64,000 bases of DNA, taken from positions 372,001-436,000 of the forward strand of contig JARWMV010000237.1 in NCBI GenBank assembly GCA_030998015.1. Direction: 5' to 3'. Shown here one piece after another: positions 59,946-64,000 of the stretch; the first letter of the stretch is position 1; each line of letters starts with the position of its first letter. Position numbers and translations under genes: made by a program. This stretch comes from Ceratorhiza oryzae-sativae. Its lineage: Eukaryota > Basidiomycota > Agaricomycetes > Cantharellales > Ceratobasidiaceae. A model generated the notes under the pieces. The model saw only the letters and a program-made list of their open reading frames with translations. It did not search any database and was not told the origin of the DNA.

Positions 59946-60429
59946 TTCAATGGAGTTGTCGGCTAGGAAAAGGCGCAGAAAATGACCAACCTTTTCGCAA
60001 CTTACCGTTCGAACAGCTTCATATAGCGACAGTGATTTGCGTTTTGTCGTGATGCGTGCTCGACCCTTCAGAAATGTATGAAGTTAGAGCGCACAAACAG
60101 GGCCTATGCACCTTTTGATTTCCGTCGGTGACTGCTCTCTTGTTCAAAATCCAGAAATATAAATATGCATAACTAGGCGCACTACTACCCGGAGTCCCCA
60201 GATGGCAGCCCCATCGCAAATGATATGACACTTCCCACCTATACCTCCGTGTTCTCTGAACAAATAAATTATTTTTAGATCTGGCAATAGGGAATGCCCT
60301 ATAGCTGGAAATAGCTCTAATATTTTCGGGATAGATCAACAGCTGTGGCAGGGCGCATATAACTGGCAAATTTATTTCATCAACACTTCAAGGCAAGACA
60401 AAATACACCTCAGATTCCCATGCATTTTC
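59946..60429. other. Intergenic region between convergent genes
   Basis: 484 bp with only a motif-less minus-strand open frame (60019-60369). No feature supported. Confidence 0.45.
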
Positions 60430-61642
60430 TCAGTCATACGGTATTCGGATCCCTACACTCCCGTTCCTTTCGGCAAGTTCGACAACCAATGCCGCTATAG
60501 CCACGTCCTGCACACCAACACCAACGCTCTTGAACACGGTCACATCCCCTGCCTCTTTTACCTTTCGTCTTTCCAATTCTCCTTCAGTCCCTTCCTTGAC
60601 CAAAAGTCCAATTTCAATCATCTCATCCTCGAGTATCCCGGCCTTGATAAGTTCTCCAGCTTCCTCTAGGCACGATTCCGCTCGTCTACAACGATGCACC
60701 GGCCGGCACGTTTTACGATCAGGTTGGAGTCGACTTCGTGCATGGAAGGGGTGTAAGATCCGACAAGATTTATATGTGCACCCTGTTTGACCCAAGAAGA
60801 ATCAAACAGTGGAGCTGTAGAGGGTGTTGCTGTGCAGATTACGTCTGCGCTCCTTACTGCAGCTTCGATCTTGGATGAGGGTGTCGAGGTAGAGACATAG
60901 CCTTGGATTTGGACGTTGGGAACTTGGAAGTGAGGTACAAGATTAGTTGGTTGTACCGGTCACTGCATGAGCGATTGATAATCGTGCAAGACATGATAGA
61001 TGGATACGCCTGGATTAATAAGAGCGCGTGGTATTTTATCTGTAAGCCAGCACCAAAGAATGTGATATGTGTTGGTGTAGGCGTCCCAAGTAACTGTGTT
61101 GCCAACACTGAACCTATCGCATCAAAGACATTTACCCAAATGAATCGATTACAAATCAATAAAGCTCACTGGCAGCGTTCCTCACGGCGGTCAGCTCTCT
61201 CGAGTTAACTACTGCTTGGGCCGCGCCAGTCTGTTCATTCAAGACCAGTGTTGTGGCGGCACTCCCCCTTCACCTCCTTGGCGAGATAAAGAAACTACTT
61301 TGACGGCTGTGAAAATAGGCGACTTGGGCACAGCCGGTACTGGAACACGACAGGGCATATACCATGTTATATGGCTCGGTGAGAGTGTCGACCCCGTCAC
61401 CTGCTGCACTCGATCGTGTTCTGAAGTCTAGATTCACGTCAAGTGAGCGCGCGAGGACATAAGCGCGAAACCGACGAAACACTGGTTGTTAAGTAGAACA
61501 CTTACCTCAGTACCTTTTTCCTAGATTCAGATGAGATTTCAAACGTTCGTGCCATACACTTCACGGCTTCGTTTGGATCCAGCACATTCTGAACAAGGTG
61601 CTGAACATCCGTAGCGGAAAGAATGAGCAATGGGCTCTTCAT
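60430..61642 (-). pseudogene. Ornithine cyclodeaminase/mu-crystallin family gene, broken copy
   Basis: Exons 61514-61642, 61170-61427 and 60430-61113 match the intact neighbour at 62808-64000 exon for exon. It starts MKSPLLILSATDVQHLVQNV and keeps the NAD-binding segment THITFFGAGLQIKYHALLL and the ending KSVGVGVQDVAIAALVVELAER. Three single-base deletions break the frame: about 61258 (GG to G), about 60919 (AAA to AA) and about 60682 (GG to G). After each one the protein similarity simply continues in another frame. The family holds NAD(P)-dependent ornithine cyclodeaminases, ketimine reductases and amino-acid dehydrogenases. This copy is either a recent pseudogene or mis-sequenced in homopolymers. 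Confidence 0.85.
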
Positions 61643-62807
61643 CATTAGTTCCGTTCTGCTTCAGGGGGGGAGGATGTAGAGTGAGAAGGCAAGCCTCAGC
61701 CATGATCGATTTATATACTATATGGACCAAGTGGCCCCCTCCGATTCCATTCCAAACCAACAGAAACGGTTTTCCACTGTTCGGAGCTGTAAATACAATA
61801 ACTTCCGTATAAAGGTCCGGAGTCAGGGTAATTCCGGGAAATAGCCTTTCCTGCCGTTCACCTCCTGTCCCATTCATACCTTGAATAATGAAAATCGCGT
61901 CAGATCTCTGCTACATAAATGACGGATCAAACTATTCAGGGCAAGTATTATAGTCTATCTGTGGTCTTCGATTGTCCATCACCTCGTGCGTAGCCATGTG
62001 TACTTGCGCCTTGCGGGGACCGAACAGATAATTACGTGGGATTCAATTGACATCGCCAGAGCAGCTAGTTCCTCGCTAGCCTCGGCCCCGGCCTCACTTT
62101 TGCCTTTGGTTCTTCATTAAGTGGTACGTGTGAATTACGTCGAACTATTCTATTTGCTTCCAGTATCCGTTGAAGGTACACACGTGGGTGCGCATGTCCA
62201 TTTCTTAATTTGCTTGACTCTGTTCAAGCGTTCAGAGGCATATAACTGGGGGGGGCTGATTATAGCCTATATGCGGCTACATGGAGATCGGGACTCCCGA
62301 AATCGGAAGCCTCAAGGCCAGAGTCAAAACGCAACTGTATGCGCTATAATTGGGAGAAAAGGCTCGTCAAATGATAGATGTAGGCTATGGCGTAAAATGG
62401 CAGTAGGACCTGGAAATAGGGAAACTGTGGTGGACAGGGTTACGTTCGAGGTGAGGATGGTCAGCGAGCCTCGCTGTTACTATTATTATTAGAAAGACTA
62501 GGACTCGAAGACGTGATGTTCTGATAGCGCTCGTGCTGACAAGTGGGAGGGATTACGTTGTGGCGGATACCAAAAACACTGGATCGTATCTTTATGTAAG
62601 TGCCTTGTCATCTAATAGTCTTCATGAATAAATTAATTGATACTAGCATAAGGCTTCATCGTATCTGATCAATGGCTAATGGCCAATTGCTTATGCGGAC
62701 TCGCGAGATTATAGGAACTTGTTTGCTTGGGATAGAGACACATGTATTTGTGGGCTCAAGAAAAATTGCCGGAGAGTACTCCAAGATCACGACGTAGCTT
62801 TTATTCC
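61643..62807. other. Intergenic region between the tandem cyclodeaminase-like genes
   Basis: 1.16 kb. It should hold the promoter of the left copy and the 3' flank of the right copy. Open frames here have no motif. Confidence 0.45.
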
Positions 62808-64000
62808 TCAATTATATGGCACCCTAAATCCAACCTCATGTCTCTCCGCGAGCTCGACCATCAATGCCGCGATTGCCACATCCTGCGCACCCACACCCAC
62901 ACTCTTGAACACAGTCACATCTCCCGCCGCTTTCACCTTTTGCTTATATGTCTCCCCTTCAGTCCCCCCCTTGACCAAAACACCGATTTCAACCATCTCA
63001 TCCTCCAGAATCTCGGCCTCGACGAGTTCACCCGCTTCAACTAAACACGATTTCGCTTCGTCAACCACAATGCGGCGGCCGGCTCGTTTTGTGATGAGGT
63101 CCGAGTCGACTTCGCGCATAGAGGGTGTGTATGATCCGATGAGATTTATATGCGCGCCCTGCTTGACCCAGGAGGAATCAAAGAGGGGCACAGTCGAAGA
63201 GGTTGCAGTGCATATGACATCTGCTTCGCGGACGGCTGTTTCAATCTCGGAAGAGGGGGTAGAATTCGAGACGAGTCCTTGGATGCGGATGCGCGGAAAC
63301 TGGGAAGACAAATGTGAGATAAGATTGTTGAATCGGTCATTGGACGAGCGATTGATGATCGTGCAATGCGTGATTGAAGAGTAGATTTGAATTAACAATC
63401 GGGCGTGATGTTGGATCTGCAAGCCGGCGCCAAAAAGCGTGATATGCGTTGGAGTAGGCATTCCGAGGAGCTGAGTGGCCAAAACGGAACCTGATAACAA
63501 TATCAAATGCTACCATGCAACATATCCGGATACTGAATTCTTACCAGCAGCATTCCTCAATGCTGTCAACGCTCTCGAATTCACAACCGCTTTGGCAGCC
63601 CCGGTCTGCTCATCGAGGACTAATGTTGTAGCCGGTATTCCTCCTTGTCCTCCATGACGGGATACCGAAACAACTTTGATAGCTGTGTGGATCGGCGTTT
63701 CGGGCGTTGCCGGCACGGGTAGACGGCAGGGCATATAGAGCGTTGCATGGTTCGGCGAGAGTGTTGTTAGCCTCGGCGGTTGTTGCACTCGATCGTGTTC
63801 CGAGTCCTGGAGGCAGCATGTAAGCTCCATCAAGAGGTGGAGGGATTGAGCGAACCACTCACAACTCCAACTCCAATCTCGGATGCGGACACAAGTTCAA
63901 AAGTCCGAGCCATGCACTGTACGACCTCTTTCGGGTCAAGGGCGGTCTGTATCAGATGCTGGACATTGTCAGCAGAAAGGACTAGAACTGAGCCTTCCAT
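62808..64000 (-). CDS. Ornithine cyclodeaminase/mu-crystallin family protein, intact copy
   Basis: Three exons on -: 63863-64000, 63545-63806 and 62808-63490 (360 residues). The start codon is the last three bases of the window, so the promoter is outside. Family landmarks in order: an N-terminal helix (VLVLSADNVQHLIQTALDP), TLYMPCRLPV, IKVVSVSRHGGQGGIPATT, RALTALRNAAGSVLATQLLG, the dinucleotide-binding loop THITLFGAGLQIQHHARLL, ADVICTATSSTVPLFDSSW, GAHINLIGSYTPSMREVDSDL, and VTVFKSVGVGAQDVAIAALM. Substrate (ornithine, proline-type ketimine or other amino acid) cannot be read from sequence. It is the better-preserved member of a tandem pair. Confidence 0.92.

Overview
This window is nuclear DNA from a filamentous basidiomycete. 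The genes have many short introns (about 45-90 bp), very small exons, and products typical of Agaricomycetes: an AA9 lytic polysaccharide monooxygenase with a CBM1, a family of small secreted proteins, a TKL-type kinase with a Ser/Pro-rich tail, and a Tad1-like LINE next to a chromodomain Ty3 element. The gene style would fit a Rhizoctonia-like (Cantharellales) fungus, but that placement is inference.

Layout. 1-4.0 kb: BUD22 (ribosome biogenesis) and VMA2 (V-ATPase subunit B), in tandem on +. 5.1-6.6 kb: an aquaglyceroporin on -, whose upstream region is partly duplicated about 2 kb further on. 10.8-13.6 kb: the three-domain tRNA ligase TRL1 on +. 14.6-17.7 kb: a divergent, inverted pair of genes (copies A and B) for a secreted beta/gamma-crystallin-like protein. 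18.5-21.3 kb: a V-ATPase proteolipid, a zinc-knuckle protein and mitochondrial ribosomal protein uL29m; the last two are divergent and 96 bp apart. 22.7-24.9 kb and 39.3-41.5 kb: a second, larger inverted repeat, each arm carrying one crystallin-like gene (copies C and D) and one gene for a secreted three-repeat Trp/Cys protein (copies E and F). Between the arms, 25.7-38.8 kb is a nested transposon: a LINE with a 12-bp target-site duplication, its ORF1 split by an almost intact chromodomain Ty3/gypsy element with a 5-bp duplication. 42.3-43.9 kb: a multi-pass membrane protein. 47.6-48.8 kb: the LPMO. 49.2-54.5 kb: a kinase and an uncharacterised MYND-like protein, both on -. 56.9-59.9 kb: RPL17 (uL22) and a class III CoA-transferase on +. 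60.4-64.0 kb: two tandem ornithine cyclodeaminase/mu-crystallin family genes on -; the first is broken by three single-base frameshifts, the second is intact and its start codon is the last three bases of the window.

How it fits together. Housekeeping genes (ribosome, V-ATPase, tRNA splicing) alternate with accessory segments. The most distinctive part is 14.5-41.5 kb: four copies of a secreted crystallin-like gene in two head-to-head inverted pairs, with transposons filling the spacer of the second pair. Without the transposons both spacers between start codons would be about 1.5-1.6 kb, so the two pairs share one architecture.

Exon boundaries were set by reading splice signals and checking that every gene closes in phase; none is supported by transcript data. 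Six single-base frameshifts in the window all lie in short homopolymers, so some may be sequence errors rather than mutations.
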